The notes beneath the pieces are model-generated. The model did no database searches. It saw only the letters and a list, made by a program, of their open reading frames with translations, and was not told the DNA's origin. Shown here piece by piece: positions 18,492 to 27,949 of a stretch of 64,000 nt of DNA. The stretch comes from Synechococcus sp. BSA11S (GTDB lineage: Bacteria; Cyanobacteriota; Cyanobacteriia; PCC-6307; Cyanobiaceae), in assembly GCF_014224355.1 (NCBI RefSeq), contig NZ_VNWP01000003.1:62001-126000 (forward strand), read 5' to 3'. Both the position numbers and the translations under genes were made by a program. Within the stretch, counting starts at the first letter, position 1. Every line of letters starts with the position of its first letter.

Positions 18492-19667
18492 TCAGGGGCG
18501 CGCCGCCTCCAGCACCGCCTCCGGTGGAATCCACATGGCATCGCCATAGGAGAAGAAGCGGTACCCTTCCCGCTTGGCCTCTTCATAGAGCTCCAGCAGG
18601 CGCCGGCGCCCGATCAGCGCACTGACCAGCAGCAGCAACGAACTGCGGGGCAGGTGGAAGTTCGTGAGCAGTCCCTGCACCACCTGAAAACGGAAACCGG
18701 GCTGGATGACCAGGTTCACCGGCCCGCGGAACGGCACCAACGCTCCGCCATTCAGCGCCGCCACTCCTTCCAGGCTGCGGACGCTGGTGGTTCCGATGGC
18801 GATCACCCGACCACCCCTCCGGCGGCAGGCAGCCACCGCCTCCACCAGCGCCTGGCTGATCTCCACCCACTCACTGTGCAGATTCAGTCCGGTGAGGTCT
18901 TCGTCCTCCAGAGGTCGAAAGGTGCCGATTCCCACGTGCAGGGTGGCGCTGGCGATCGCCACGCCCCTGGCCTCCATGGCCTCCAGCAGATCATCACTGA
19001 GGTGCAGGCCCGCCGTCGGTGCAGCCACCGCGCCAGGTCGGGCCGCGTAGCGGGTCTGGTAGCGGCTGTCCTCCTGGGGATCATGCCGCTGGATGTACGG
19101 GGGCAAGGGCATCGCCCCGTACTGCTGCAGCAGCGCTTCGATCGCAGCCGCATCGTTGCAACCGGGAGGGAAGCGGATCACCCGCCCCCCCGTGGACCCA
19201 TCGACGGCCACCACCTCCAGGGGCAGAGACGGCTGGCCGATGGCCTCCAGCTGAAGGATCTCCCCCGGCCGCACCCGCTTGCCAGGCCTCACCAGGCAGA
19301 TCCAGCAACTGTCGCTGGCCTCCACGGCCGCCTCCTGGGGAGTGGCGCTGTCGTAGGGCTGAAGCACCAGCAACTCAACGGCACCCCCGCTGGAGCGGCG
19401 GGCCTGCAGCCGGGCCTTCAGCACCCGGGTGTCGTTGACCACGAGCAGATCACCCTGGTGCAGCTCGGCCTGAAGATCCCAGACACGCAGATGCCGGATC
19501 TGTTCAGGACCTGAGCCACCCGAAGCGCCAAGGGCCAGCAGGTGGGCCGAGTGGCGCGGCTCAGCTGGCGTCTGAGCAATGAAGGACGGCGGCAGGACGT
19601 AGTCGTAGCTGGAGAGCCGCAGATCGGCGGGGGGTTCGCTCAGGGGTGCAGGGGCCTGTGGGGCCAA
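18492..19667 (-). CDS. queA: tRNA preQ1(34) S-adenosylmethionine ribosyltransferase-isomerase
   Basis: 391 residues. It adds the epoxycyclopentane ring to preQ1 in tRNA anticodons, the penultimate step of queuosine synthesis. Typical segments: SSYDYVLPPSFIAQTP near the N-terminus, DLLVVNDTRVLKARL, AAPTAGLHLSDDLLEAM, THVGIGTF-like ATLHVGIGTFRPL, GTTSVRSLEG and NFHLPRSSLLLLVSALIGR. Last gene of a minus-strand run, 14 bp after the pyruvate dehydrogenase E2 gene. A YhhQ-type transporter gene elsewhere in this window points to the same pathway. Confidence 0.95.
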   Translation of the reverse strand: MAPQAPAPLSEPPADLRLSSYDYVLPPSFIAQTPAEPRHSAHLLALGASGGSGPEQIRHLRVWDLQAELHQGDLLVVNDTRVLKARLQARRSSGGAVELLVLQPYDSATPQEAAVEASDSCWICLVRPGKRVRPGEILQLEAIGQPSLPLEVVAVDGSTGGRVIRFPPGCNDAAAIEALLQQYGAMPLPPYIQRHDPQEDSRYQTRYAARPGAVAAPTAGLHLSDDLLEAMEARGVAIASATLHVGIGTFRPLEDEDLTGLNLHSEWVEISQALVEAVAACRRRGGRVIAIGTTSVRSLEGVAALNGGALVPFRGPVNLVIQPGFRFQVVQGLLTNFHLPRSSLLLLVSALIGRRRLLELYEEAKREGYRFFSYGDAMWIPPEAVLEAARP

Positions 19668-19681
19668 CGAAACGAAGGAAG

Positions 19682-21052
19682 TCAGAGGGCCAGGCTTTCG
19701 GGTGCCGTCTCGATCAGCTGGGCCAGGTCCTTGAGGAAGGCTGCGGCGTGGGTGCCGTAGATGACCCGGTGATCCGCCGTGAGGTTCACCTGCATCTGTC
19801 GCTTGACGGCGATCGAACCATCCTTGCCGGCCACCACCGCAGGGCGGGAGGCCGCCACCGCCAGGATCGCTCCGGTTCCGGGAGGGAGGATCGCATCGAA
19901 ACGGTCGACCCCGAACATGCCAAGGTTGGAGAGAGTGAAGGTGCCTGTGCTGTACTCCTCCGGCTTGAGCTGCTTGGAGCGGGAACGGGCCACCAGGTCG
20001 GCCCAGGTGCGCGAGAGGCTGTAGAGGTCGGTGCGATCGGCCGTGGGCAGCACGGGTGTGATCAGGCCGCCGTCATCCATGGCGACCGCCACAGCCACAT
20101 TGATCGTTGGGGGATACACCATTCCTGCCTCACTGAAGGAGGCATTGACCTGGGGATGACGGGCCAGCACCACACCCACGGCCTTGGCGAGCAGGGCGGT
20201 CATGGTGACGCCCTTGCTCTTCACCGACTTGGCGAAGGCATCAAGCCGGTCGGTGGTGATCGTGTAGCCCACGTGGAAGCAGGGCACCGCCAGGCTGGCC
20301 ACCATGTTGCGGTTGACCGCCGCCTGCAGGGTGTTGAAGGCGACTGTGTCGCCAGGGTTGCCGAAGCACTGGCCGGCGGGTGCCGCCGCCGCTGAGCCAT
20401 TGCCGGATGCCACGGCACCGGCCGCAGCGGAAACTGCCGGGGCAGAGCCCTCAGCCACCCGCGGCACGCTGGCGGCCTGTCCGGCGGCCCGCTCCACATC
20501 GTCGGCCTGGATACGACCACGGGGCCCACTGCCTCGCAGGCTCTCAAGGGCCACACCCAGCTGACCGGCGAGCTTTCGGGCGCGGGGTGTGGCCACCAGG
20601 CGTCCGTCTGCGGCCACGGGCATCGGGGTGGCGACGGGCGCCGGTACGGGAGGCGCAGGTGCCGCCACTGGTGCCGGGGCCGGAGGAGCCACCGAAGCCG
20701 CGGCGGGCGCAGCGGAAGCCGTGGCGACTGCGGGCGCGGGCGCCGGCTCGGCCGCTGGAGCAGCCGCAGGGGCGGCCGGCGCTGAAGCCTGGGCCGCCGC
20801 GATCTCCGCTTCGGTTTCAACGATCAGACCGATGGTTTCACCCACAGGGGCTGTGCCGCCAGAAGGAAGCAACACCGAGGCCAGAAAGCCTTCCTGGAAC
20901 GCCTCGACGTCCATGTCGGCCTTGTCGGACTCCACCACCAGCACCGACTCGCCCCGCTCGACGCGGTCCCCGGGCTTCTTCAGCCACTCCACGATCTTGC
21001 CCTCCGTCATCGTGGAGCTCAGGGCGGGCATGAAGATTTCGTGGGTCGCCAA
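19682..21052 (-). CDS. pdhC: Pyruvate dehydrogenase E2 (dihydrolipoyl acetyltransferase)
   Basis: 456 residues using TTG at 21052, which gives MATHEIFMPALSSTMTEGK, the family's normal start; AGGA lies just upstream. Domains: a lipoyl domain with Lys44 in ESDKADM; a long Ala/Pro linker; a peripheral subunit-binding domain (ATPRARKLAGQLGVALESLR, GPRGRIQADDV); and a catalytic domain ending with the active-site DHRVIYG. It transfers acetyl groups to CoA. It shares a strand and probable transcript with lipB, which supplies its lipoyl group. Confidence 0.94.
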   Translation of the reverse strand: MATHEIFMPALSSTMTEGKIVEWLKKPGDRVERGESVLVVESDKADMDVEAFQEGFLASVLLPSGGTAPVGETIGLIVETEAEIAAAQASAPAAPAAAPAAEPAPAPAVATASAAPAAASVAPPAPAPVAAPAPPVPAPVATPMPVAADGRLVATPRARKLAGQLGVALESLRGSGPRGRIQADDVERAAGQAASVPRVAEGSAPAVSAAAGAVASGNGSAAAAPAGQCFGNPGDTVAFNTLQAAVNRNMVASLAVPCFHVGYTITTDRLDAFAKSVKSKGVTMTALLAKAVGVVLARHPQVNASFSEAGMVYPPTINVAVAVAMDDGGLITPVLPTADRTDLYSLSRTWADLVARSRSKQLKPEEYSTGTFTLSNLGMFGVDRFDAILPPGTGAILAVAASRPAVVAGKDGSIAVKRQMQVNLTADHRVIYGTHAAAFLKDLAQLIETAPESLAL

Positions 21053-21119
21053 AGTCCTGATCCCAAATGCAGGCTGCGTGCGGATTTTACGTGCGACCCC
21101 TCCCGCTGCGCCGGGAGCC

Positions 21120-21563
21120 TCAGCCCCCTTCGATGGCCTGCACGACGCCGTCGCGCACCAGGACGGCCACCTGCAGCTTCTCCACCAGATTGTCGCCCAC
21201 CTTGACCTTGCAGGTGCCCTCGATCTGGCCCTGGTCGACGATCTGATCAAACTCAAGATCACGCACCTGGCGCTGCTGCTCGATCAGGGTGCGTTTCTGC
21301 TCCTCGAATTCGGCCCGCTTGGCCGCCACCTGCTGCTGCACCGAAGCCACCTGCTCCTGCACCCGGGGATCGAGCGGATTGAGGCTTTGGCGGCGGATCT
21401 CATCCACCAGTTGCTGACCCTCCTGCTCCAGCTGGGCCAGCTGCTGGTCGCTGTTGCTGACCGCCGCGCTCAGCTCCCGCTCGGCGTCCTCCTTCCAGCG
21501 GGGGGTGACCACGGCCCGCACGGTGATCGTGCGCTTGATGGTGAGCGTGTGGCCTTCGGTCAT
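21120..21563 (-). CDS. YlqD family protein
   Basis: 147 residues. Short beta-strand ends (LTIKRTITVRAVVTPRWKE at the N-terminus; VKVGDNLVEKLQVAVLVRDG at the C-terminus) flank a long helical coiled-coil region rich in Glu and Gln (QQLAQLEQEGQQLVDEIRRQ onwards). This matches YlqD, a conserved bacterial family whose biological role is unknown to me. It lies between the acyl-CoA synthetase gene and pdhC, with about 70 bp on each side. Confidence 0.85.
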   Translation of the reverse strand: MTEGHTLTIKRTITVRAVVTPRWKEDAERELSAAVSNSDQQLAQLEQEGQQLVDEIRRQSLNPLDPRVQEQVASVQQQVAAKRAEFEEQKRTLIEQQRQVRDLEFDQIVDQGQIEGTCKVKVGDNLVEKLQVAVLVRDGVVQAIEGG

Positions 21564-21641
21564 GGGAGAGCGGTCGCAGCGACCAGGCTCTCAGCCCGCA
21601 GCCCAGCGGTCAACCAACGGGGCAGGGGAGTGGCTGAGGGC

Positions 21642-23642
21642 TCAGCCCCGGTAGATCGCCTCGATCGCCGCCCCGTCGCGATCGGTGATGCGATCCCGGC
21701 GCTGCTTGAGGGTCTGGGTCAGCAAACCATTGTCGATCGAGAAGGGCTCCACCAGGGCCACCCCCGCCAGTCGTTCGTCGGGGCGCGAGCCCGGCCGGGC
21801 CGCCAGCAGCCGGTTGAACTCTCCGCTGAGGGCCTTGAGGAGGGCCCGGTCAGTACCGGTTCCACCGCTCTGCGGGGCGGGCAAGTCCCTGGCCCTGGCA
21901 AAGGCAGCCAGGGGTTCGGCGCGTGGCACCAGCAGGGCCGCAAGCTGACGGCGGTCCTGACCCACCAGCATCACCTGCTCCACCAGGGGATGGGCCACCA
22001 GAGCCTCTTCCAGGGGACCCGGCTCGATGTTCTCGCCACTGCTGAGCACGATCGTGTCCTTGGCCCGGCCTGTGAGCACCAGGGTTCCATCGGGCAGAAG
22101 CTGCCCCAGATCACCCGTGTCGAACCAGCCGGCCCCATCCAGCACCGCAGCGGTGGCCTCGGGCCTGCCGAAGTATCCGGCCATCACCTGGGGGCCTCGG
22201 GCGAGCACGCGTCCCCGCTGCCGCCAGCCCAGCAGCTCCCCGCTTTCGGGATCGACGATGCGCAGTTCCGTTGCCGGCAGCGGTTGCCCGGCACTGCCGC
22301 GCCGGTTCCGCCAGGGACGACGGCAGGCCAGCACCGGGCTGGTTTCGGTGAGGCCGTAGCCCACCAGCAGCTCGATGCCGATCGCCTCGAAAAAGCCATC
22401 CACGTGCAGGGCCAGGGCCCCACCGCCACTGATGGCGGTGCGCAGGGCCCCTCCCGAAAGCTGCTGGCGCACTTTGGGCCAGAGCAGGGCGGAGGCCAGC
22501 CCATGGCCGGGCCAGCTCAGCAGCCAACCCAGGCCTGCGGCCAGGCGGCGAGGCAGCGATTCGTGCTCAAGGGTGAGATCGAGGGCGCGACGGCGCGACA
22601 GCCCATGCCAGCGGCTCAGCCGCAGGGCCTGGCTGATCAGACCCTTGCGGGAGGGGGGCATGGCCTCGAGGGCGTCCTCAAAGCCCGCCAGCAGGGCCTC
22701 CCACAGCCTCGGCACGCTGATCATGTACTGGGGCCGGACGCGCTGCAGATCGGGGCGCAGGTGCTTGAGGGTGGTGTAGCTCTGGCGGCACCCGCAGGAG
22801 AGCAGGAAATACTCGGCGGTGCGCTCGTAGGCATGCCAGATCGGCAGCACGCTGAGCACCCGATCAGCCGGCCGTGGAGCCACCGCCACCCCGAGGGTGC
22901 GCAGCTGATGCAGCAGGTTGGCGTGGCTGAGGGCGACCCCCTTCGGGCGCCCCGTGGTGCCCGAGGTGTACAGCAAGGTGGCCAGCCGCTCGGGACCGGC
23001 GCTGGGAGGAGCGGCAGCCGGCTCACCTCGGCCGAGGGCCTGGAAGGTCTGCCAGCTCAGCCGCCGTGGCCCGGGGACCTGGGGACTGTCCTCCCCGGCA
23101 TGAGGCCCATCCTCCAGCAGCACCACGAAGCGCAGCCGGCTCAGGACGTCGCTCTGAAGGGCCAGCCGCTCCAGCAGGCCAGCGGTTTCCACCACGAGGC
23201 CCACCGCAGCGGAGTCGTCGAGGATGTAGCGCAGTTCCTCGGGTGGGGCGCTGCTGCCACGTACGGCGTCGGCAGCTCCGCGGCGCATGATTCCCTGATC
23301 CGCCACCAGCCAGCGGGGGCTGTTCTCCGCGAACAGCGCCACCACGTCACCCTCCCTGAGGCCGAGGGCCGCGAAGGCTGCCGCTGCCGCCTGGATGCGG
23401 GCGTCGAGCTCCTGGAACGACACCTGCTCGGGCGGATGGGCGTGGGGAGCGTCGAGAGCGATGGCCTCACCGTGCCGCCGGGCCAGGATCGGCCAGAGTC
23501 CCTCCAGCCCCTGCAGCTCGCTCCAGTCGTCGCGTTCCGCCAGGGCCCGTTGATCGAGTCGGTCCCCCTCCCAGAGCATCGAGGCCTTGCCGTCTGGGAG
23601 TTTGCCGCCTGAAAGCGTCCCGTCAGAGGCCTTGGCGTCCAT
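21642..23642 (-). CDS. AMP-dependent long-chain acyl-CoA/acyl-ACP synthetase
   Basis: 666 residues. It is a member of the adenylate-forming family: P-loop-like LLYTSGTTGRPKGVALSHAN, LLVGYGLTETSPVLACRR, WFDTGDLGQLLPDG, TGRAKDTIVLSSGENIEPGP. The length and the last motif fit FadD/Aas-type enzymes. Cyanobacteria use them as acyl-ACP synthetases to recycle free fatty acids from membrane lipids, since they lack beta-oxidation. Possible membrane association. It follows lipB by 30 bp. The substrate is inferred from the family. Confidence 0.9.
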   Translation of the reverse strand: MDAKASDGTLSGGKLPDGKASMLWEGDRLDQRALAERDDWSELQGLEGLWPILARRHGEAIALDAPHAHPPEQVSFQELDARIQAAAAAFAALGLREGDVVALFAENSPRWLVADQGIMRRGAADAVRGSSAPPEELRYILDDSAAVGLVVETAGLLERLALQSDVLSRLRFVVLLEDGPHAGEDSPQVPGPRRLSWQTFQALGRGEPAAAPPSAGPERLATLLYTSGTTGRPKGVALSHANLLHQLRTLGVAVAPRPADRVLSVLPIWHAYERTAEYFLLSCGCRQSYTTLKHLRPDLQRVRPQYMISVPRLWEALLAGFEDALEAMPPSRKGLISQALRLSRWHGLSRRRALDLTLEHESLPRRLAAGLGWLLSWPGHGLASALLWPKVRQQLSGGALRTAISGGGALALHVDGFFEAIGIELLVGYGLTETSPVLACRRPWRNRRGSAGQPLPATELRIVDPESGELLGWRQRGRVLARGPQVMAGYFGRPEATAAVLDGAGWFDTGDLGQLLPDGTLVLTGRAKDTIVLSSGENIEPGPLEEALVAHPLVEQVMLVGQDRRQLAALLVPRAEPLAAFARARDLPAPQSGGTGTDRALLKALSGEFNRLLAARPGSRPDERLAGVALVEPFSIDNGLLTQTLKQRRDRITDRDGAAIEAIYRG

Positions 23643-23672
23643 CGTCCAGTCCCGAAGCGCGGCTCAGGCTTA

Positions 23673-24350
23673 TCACTGCCAGGTCACTTCCGAGGGATTC
23701 GGTGGGCGGAATCGCAACCCGAACCGCCGCGCCAGGGCCTGGCGCAGCAGGGGCTGCACCTGGGCGGTGGTCAGGCCCGGGCACCAGTCGCTCAGGCGCG
23801 TCACCCCATGACCGCTGAGGCCGCAGGGAACAATGGCGCCGAAACCCTCCAGGGGACAGTTCACGTTGAGGGCGAGGCCGTGCTGGCTGATCCAGCGACG
23901 GGCACCCACCCCGATCGCCGCCACCTTGCGCCCTTCCAGCCAGACCCCTGTGAGACCCGCCTTCCGCTCCCCCTTCAGCCCGACGGCCTGGAGCACATCG
24001 AGCACGGCGCCCTCCAGCTCTCGAAGGTAGAGATGGAGGTCTCCGCCGTGGCGCTGCAGGGCCAGCACCGGATAGGCCACCAGTTGGCCGGGGAGGTGAT
24101 GGGTCACCTCCCCACCGCGGTCGATGCGGAACAGCGGGGCAGGGGGATCGGCGGGATCGAAGCGCAGGAACCGCTCGCTGCCCCCCCGGCCCAGGGTGTA
24201 GCAGGGGGGATGCTGAAGCAGCAGCAGAGCCTCAGGCCCGTCGGGATCGCTCAGCAGCCGGGCCTGCAGGCCCCGTTGCCAGGCCCAGGCCGTGGCGAAG
24301 GCCACGGGCTGGGGGGGTTCAACAAGGATTGCGTCGAGGCAGGGAATCAT
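23673..24350 (-). CDS. lipB: Octanoyltransferase (lipoate biosynthesis)
   Basis: 225 residues. It moves octanoyl from acyl carrier protein to the target lysine of lipoyl domains. Family motifs: [48 protein letters not shown] with the catalytic Lys, and [14 protein letters not shown] with the catalytic Cys. First gene of the run lipB, acyl-CoA synthetase, ylqD, pdhC, queA. Its location next to pdhC suits its role. Diverges from lrtA with 53 bp between start codons. Confidence 0.95.
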   Translation of the reverse strand: MIPCLDAILVEPPQPVAFATAWAWQRGLQARLLSDPDGPEALLLLQHPPCYTLGRGGSERFLRFDPADPPAPLFRIDRGGEVTHHLPGQLVAYPVLALQRHGGDLHLYLRELEGAVLDVLQAVGLKGERKAGLTGVWLEGRKVAAIGVGARRWISQHGLALNVNCPLEGFGAIVPCGLSGHGVTRLSDWCPGLTTAQVQPLLRQALARRFGLRFRPPNPSEVTWQ

Positions 24351-24403
24351 GCGCTGGTCGCTTCCTACAGTTGATGCAGAACGACCACCGAGGGGACTGT
24401 TCG

Positions 24404-24991
24404 ATGAAGCTGTTGATCCACGGCCGCAATCTCGACGTCACACCGGCGATCCGTGATTACACGGAAGCCAAACTCGGTAAAGCCATCAATCATTACGAGG
24501 GGCTGGTCAAAGAAGCTGATGTTCATCTCTCTGTGGCTCGCAACCCCAGGGTGGCGCAACAAACCGCCGAGGTCACGGTGTATGCCAATGGGCTGGTGAT
24601 CCGTGCCCAGGAAAGGAGTGAGAACCTCTACGCCAGCATCGACATGGTGGCCGGCAAGCTCGGCAGACAGCTGCGCCGCTACAAGGATCGCCTCAGTGAT
24701 CACCACGGAACCGGCCCAGCACCTGACCGCGGCGACGATACCGAGCAGGCCAGCCTCGAGGGCATCCTTCCCGACGATCTGATCGGCAACCGGGAGCCGG
24801 CCCTGCCTGTTCCAGCCGTCCGGCGGAAGTACTTCTCGATGCCTGCGATGACCCTGGAGGAGGCGTTGCACCAACTGGAGCTGATCGATCACGATTTCTA
24901 CGTGTTCAGGGAGGCCTCCAGCGGCGGACTGCAGGTGGTCTATCGCCGCAACCACGGCGGGGTCGGTGTGATCCAACCCCAGGAATCCTGA
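24404..24991 (+). CDS. lrtA: Ribosome hibernation factor, long form (LrtA)
   Basis: 195 residues from ATG 24404 ([20 protein letters not shown]). The N-terminal S30AE/HPF domain (about 1-100) binds the small ribosomal subunit; the C-terminal domain ([40 protein letters not shown]) mediates 100S dimer formation in the long type. In cyanobacteria lrtA is the light-repressed transcript, raised in the dark. The two domains are joined by a disordered acidic linker. It is followed 27 bp on by deoC. Confidence 0.94.
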   Translation: MKLLIHGRNLDVTPAIRDYTEAKLGKAINHYEGLVKEADVHLSVARNPRVAQQTAEVTVYANGLVIRAQERSENLYASIDMVAGKLGRQLRRYKDRLSDHHGTGPAPDRGDDTEQASLEGILPDDLIGNREPALPVPAVRRKYFSMPAMTLEEALHQLELIDHDFYVFREASSGGLQVVYRRNHGGVGVIQPQES

Positions 24992-25018
24992 CTCACCCTC
25001 CCTTCTCCAGCCCCGGTG

Positions 25019-25699
25019 ATGCGTGACTCAAGGTCCAGGGGGCCCCTGCCCGATCTGGCTCCGCTGATCGAGCAGGCCCTGCTGGATCCCCACCACGGCC
25101 TGGAGGCCGTGCACCAGGCCTGTGATCAGGCGCGGCACTTCGGTTTCGCCGGCGTGTGCGTCTCCTCCCGCTGGGTGGCCGCAGCCCGTGAGCGGCTGGG
25201 TCGTTCCGGCCGGGTCAAGCTGGTGGCCGTGGTGGCCTTCCCTTTCGGTGCTGTAACGGCGGCGATCAAGCTGGCCGAAGCGGAAGCCGCCGCCAGCGCC
25301 GGTGCCGATGAACTCGATGTGGTGCCCGATTTCGGGGCTCTCGCCGATGGGGATGGCAGCGCGATCTACCAGGAACTGGGCGCAGTCGTGGAGCTCGGCT
25401 TGCCGGTGAAGGTGATTCAGGAGGTTGGACGGCTGGATCCCGCCGCCCTGGAGCTGCTGGTGGAGGCCTCGATCGATGCGGGCGCCGCCTACCTCAAGAC
25501 CGGCAGTGGCTTCGGCCCGGCCGTCAGCCCGGAGCAGGTGGCCCAGCTGCGCGAACTGGCCAGGGGCCGGGCGGCAATCAAGGCCTCAGGCGGCATCGCC
25601 GAGCTGGAGCAGGCCTTCGACCTGGTGGCCGCCGGGGCCACGCGTCTCGGAACAAGCCGGGGCGTGGCCCTGATCGAGGCCATGCGCGCCCCTGCCTGA
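25019..25699 (+). CDS. deoC: Deoxyribose-phosphate aldolase
   Basis: 226 residues from ATG 25019; a GTG directly before it (25016) would add one residue. TIM-barrel aldolase of class I: AGVCVSSRWV, VAVVAFPFGAVT, ADELDVVPDFGAL, YLKTGSGFGPAV with the Schiff-base Lys, and AIKASGGI with the second Lys. It converts deoxyribose 5-phosphate to acetaldehyde and glyceraldehyde 3-phosphate in nucleoside salvage. Its stop overlaps the recO start (TGATG), so the two are translationally coupled. Confidence 0.93.
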   Translation: MRDSRSRGPLPDLAPLIEQALLDPHHGLEAVHQACDQARHFGFAGVCVSSRWVAAARERLGRSGRVKLVAVVAFPFGAVTAAIKLAEAEAAASAGADELDVVPDFGALADGDGSAIYQELGAVVELGLPVKVIQEVGRLDPAALELLVEASIDAGAAYLKTGSGFGPAVSPEQVAQLRELARGRAAIKASGGIAELEQAFDLVAAGATRLGTSRGVALIEAMRAPA

Positions 25700-26526
25700 T
25701 GCCTGAAGAGTCTCTGGAGGGTCTCTCGCTGAAATGCGGGCCCCTGGGGGAACACGACCGGCTGCTGACCCTGCTCAGCGATGGCGCCGGCCTCAGCCGC
25801 CTGGCGGTGCCCGGCGCCCGGCGCCCCCGCAGCAGCCTGGCTGCTGCGGTTCCCCTGTCCCAGCTGCGGCTGCAGGTCGGCGGTGGCCGCGGCCTGCGGC
25901 GGGTGCGCCAGCTGCGGGTGATCCACAGCTTCGGTCAGCTGGGACAGCGTCTCGAGACCCTCGCCGCCGCCCAGTCGCTGGCGGAGCTCTGCCTGCGCCT
26001 TGTGCCCGATGGGGATGGCGTGGCTGGCGCCCTCGACGACCTGACCCTGCAGCTGCGCCGCCTGGAGGCGGTGGTCACCGAGCGACAGGAGAACCTGGAG
26101 GCCCTGGCGATCGCCGCGCAGGGGCATGTGCACCTGCTGGCGCTGGGGGGGTATGGGCTGCCGCTGCAGCACTGCGCCCGCACGGGGGAACCGCTGGCCC
26201 CTCCCCTGGGCAACCGGCAGTGGCGCTGCAGTCTGTTGCCCCGAGAGGGGCTGGTGATCGGCGCCGTGCCCGGAGCGATGCTGGTGCTGAACGCCTCCGA
26301 ACTGGCTCTGTTGCAACGGCTGCCGCGGCCGGGTCTCCCACGCTGCCGCGATGGTGCGCTGATGGGCCCCGCCTGGGTCTGGCTGCGGCTGCTGGAGCTG
26401 CTGCAGGTGTGGTGCCAGGAGCACCTGGGCCGCCGGGGTCGGGCCCTGCGCCTGCTGCAGGGCTGCTTCAGCGCCGAAGCTCAGGGGCACCGGGGCGCTG
26501 CGCCATCATTGCCGCCGAACGACTGA
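25699..26526 (+). CDS. recO: DNA repair protein RecO
   Basis: 275 residues. It has an N-terminal OB-like domain (LKCGPLGEHDRLLTLLSDGA, LSRLAVPGARRPRSSLAAAV) then a helical domain, with a short Cys-containing segment (QHCARTGEPL, RQWRCSLLPREGLV) corresponding to the zinc region of RecO. RecO loads RecA onto SSB-coated DNA in the RecFOR pathway. The identity is helped by its fusion-like overlap with deoC, a common neighbour in cyanobacteria. Confidence 0.88.
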   Translation: MPEESLEGLSLKCGPLGEHDRLLTLLSDGAGLSRLAVPGARRPRSSLAAAVPLSQLRLQVGGGRGLRRVRQLRVIHSFGQLGQRLETLAAAQSLAELCLRLVPDGDGVAGALDDLTLQLRRLEAVVTERQENLEALAIAAQGHVHLLALGGYGLPLQHCARTGEPLAPPLGNRQWRCSLLPREGLVIGAVPGAMLVLNASELALLQRLPRPGLPRCRDGALMGPAWVWLRLLELLQVWCQEHLGRRGRALRLLQGCFSAEAQGHRGAAPSLPPND

Positions 26527-26530
26527 CACC

Positions 26531-27922
26531 TTGAGCGGATCGTCCCGGCCAACCGCCACGCCCCCCCCGGAGCCGTCCGAGGGCAGCAGCGCCGGCTCAC
26601 GCACCGATGGCCTGCAGGCGGTGCTCACCCTGCCGGACTTCCGAAAACTCTGGCTGGGACAGATCTTCTCCCAGCTGGCCGACAAGTTCTACATCGTGCT
26701 GATGGTGTTCCTGATCGCCCAGTACTGGGTGACGGACACCCCCCAGAACAACATGGTGCTGGCCGAGGCCGCCGCCAGCCTGCGGCTCGATCTGGAAACC
26801 CGCGCCCAGATGATCACCCTGCTGGCCACGGGGATCTATGTGGCGAACACCGTGCCGGCGATGGTGCTGGGCACCGTGGCCGGGGTGTGGGCGGATCGCT
26901 GGCCCAAGCGCCAGGTGATGGTGGCCTCCAACGGCCTGCGGGCCGGCCTCACCCTGCTGGCTCCTCTGGCGCTGATGCCCGGGCCCCAGTGGCTGGGGTT
27001 GAGCTGGGGCTACTGGGGCCTGGTGGCCATGACCTTCCTGGAGTCGGTGCTCACCCAGTTCTTCGCACCGGCCGAGCAGGCAGCGATCCCGCTGCTGGTC
27101 CCCAGGCCGCGCATGCTCGCGGCCATGTCGCTGTATCAGGCCACCAGCATGGGGGCCACGATCGTCGGCTTCGCCCTGGGAGACCCCGTGCTGAGGCTGC
27201 TCCGCTCCAGCCTCAAGGAGATCGGCATCGGGGGTGGTGAATTCGTGCTGCTCCCCCTCTGCTACGGGCTGGCAGCCCTGTGCATCAGCACGATCAAGAT
27301 GGAGGAGCCTGAACGGGTGGAGCGCGGCACCAGCGTCTGGAGTGAGATCGCCGAGGGGCTCCAGGTGCTGCGGGAGCGGGCCAGCGTCCGCGGCGCGCTG
27401 CTCCAGCTGGTGCTCCTGTACAGCATTCTGGCGGCGCTCTATGTGCTGGCCATCAGCCTGGCGTCGGCGATCGAGGGGCTGGGACCCACCCGTTTCGGCA
27501 CCCTGCTGGCCATGAGTGGGGTGGGCATGGCCTGCGGCGCCCTGGGGGTGGCCCAGCTGGGCCAGGGGCTCAACCGCCGCCGGATGGCCTCCACGGGGCT
27601 GGCGCTGATCGCCTTCAGCCTGGTGTTGCTCGGCCAGGGACGGGGCCAGCTGCTGATCACCCTCGGCCTCTGCGGTCTGCTCGGCATCGGCGCCGCGCTG
27701 GTGGCGATTCCCTCCCAGACCACCATCCAGGACGACACCCCCGAAGCGATGCGCGGCAAGGTCTTCGGCCTTCAGAACAACCTGATCAACGTGGCGCTGA
27801 GCCTGCCCCTGGTGCTGGCCGGAGCCGTGGTGAGCCGCTATGGGCTGATGCCCGTGCTCTGGGGACTGGCGGCGATCACCCTGCTGGCCATCCTGATCGA
27901 GAAGCCCTGGCAGCGCTGCTAG
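26531..27922 (+). CDS. MFS transporter
   Basis: 463 residues starting at TTG 26531, four bases after the recO stop. About twelve hydrophobic helices and the MFS loop signature VAGVWADRWPKRQVMVASNG between helices 2 and 3. The N-terminal 25 residues are polar. Segments such as FRKLWLGQIFSQLADKFYIV and IPSQTTIQDDTPEAMRGKVF resemble the permease group related to macrolide/enterobactin exporters. Substrate unknown. Conserved downstream of recO in this type of cyanobacterium, as far as I recall. Confidence 0.88.
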   Translation: MSGSSRPTATPPPEPSEGSSAGSRTDGLQAVLTLPDFRKLWLGQIFSQLADKFYIVLMVFLIAQYWVTDTPQNNMVLAEAAASLRLDLETRAQMITLLATGIYVANTVPAMVLGTVAGVWADRWPKRQVMVASNGLRAGLTLLAPLALMPGPQWLGLSWGYWGLVAMTFLESVLTQFFAPAEQAAIPLLVPRPRMLAAMSLYQATSMGATIVGFALGDPVLRLLRSSLKEIGIGGGEFVLLPLCYGLAALCISTIKMEEPERVERGTSVWSEIAEGLQVLRERASVRGALLQLVLLYSILAALYVLAISLASAIEGLGPTRFGTLLAMSGVGMACGALGVAQLGQGLNRRRMASTGLALIAFSLVLLGQGRGQLLITLGLCGLLGIGAALVAIPSQTTIQDDTPEAMRGKVFGLQNNLINVALSLPLVLAGAVVSRYGLMPVLWGLAAITLLAILIEKPWQRC

Positions 27923-27949
27923 CGTTCTCCCAGCACGAGGCCTGAAGCG

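Noticed and set aside
20589-23612. 1007-codon plus-strand frame, the longest in the window
   Set aside because: Runs antisense through pdhC, ylqD and the acyl-CoA synthetase, all with clear motifs. Its first part is Ala/Gly repeats mirroring the E2 Ala/Pro linker.
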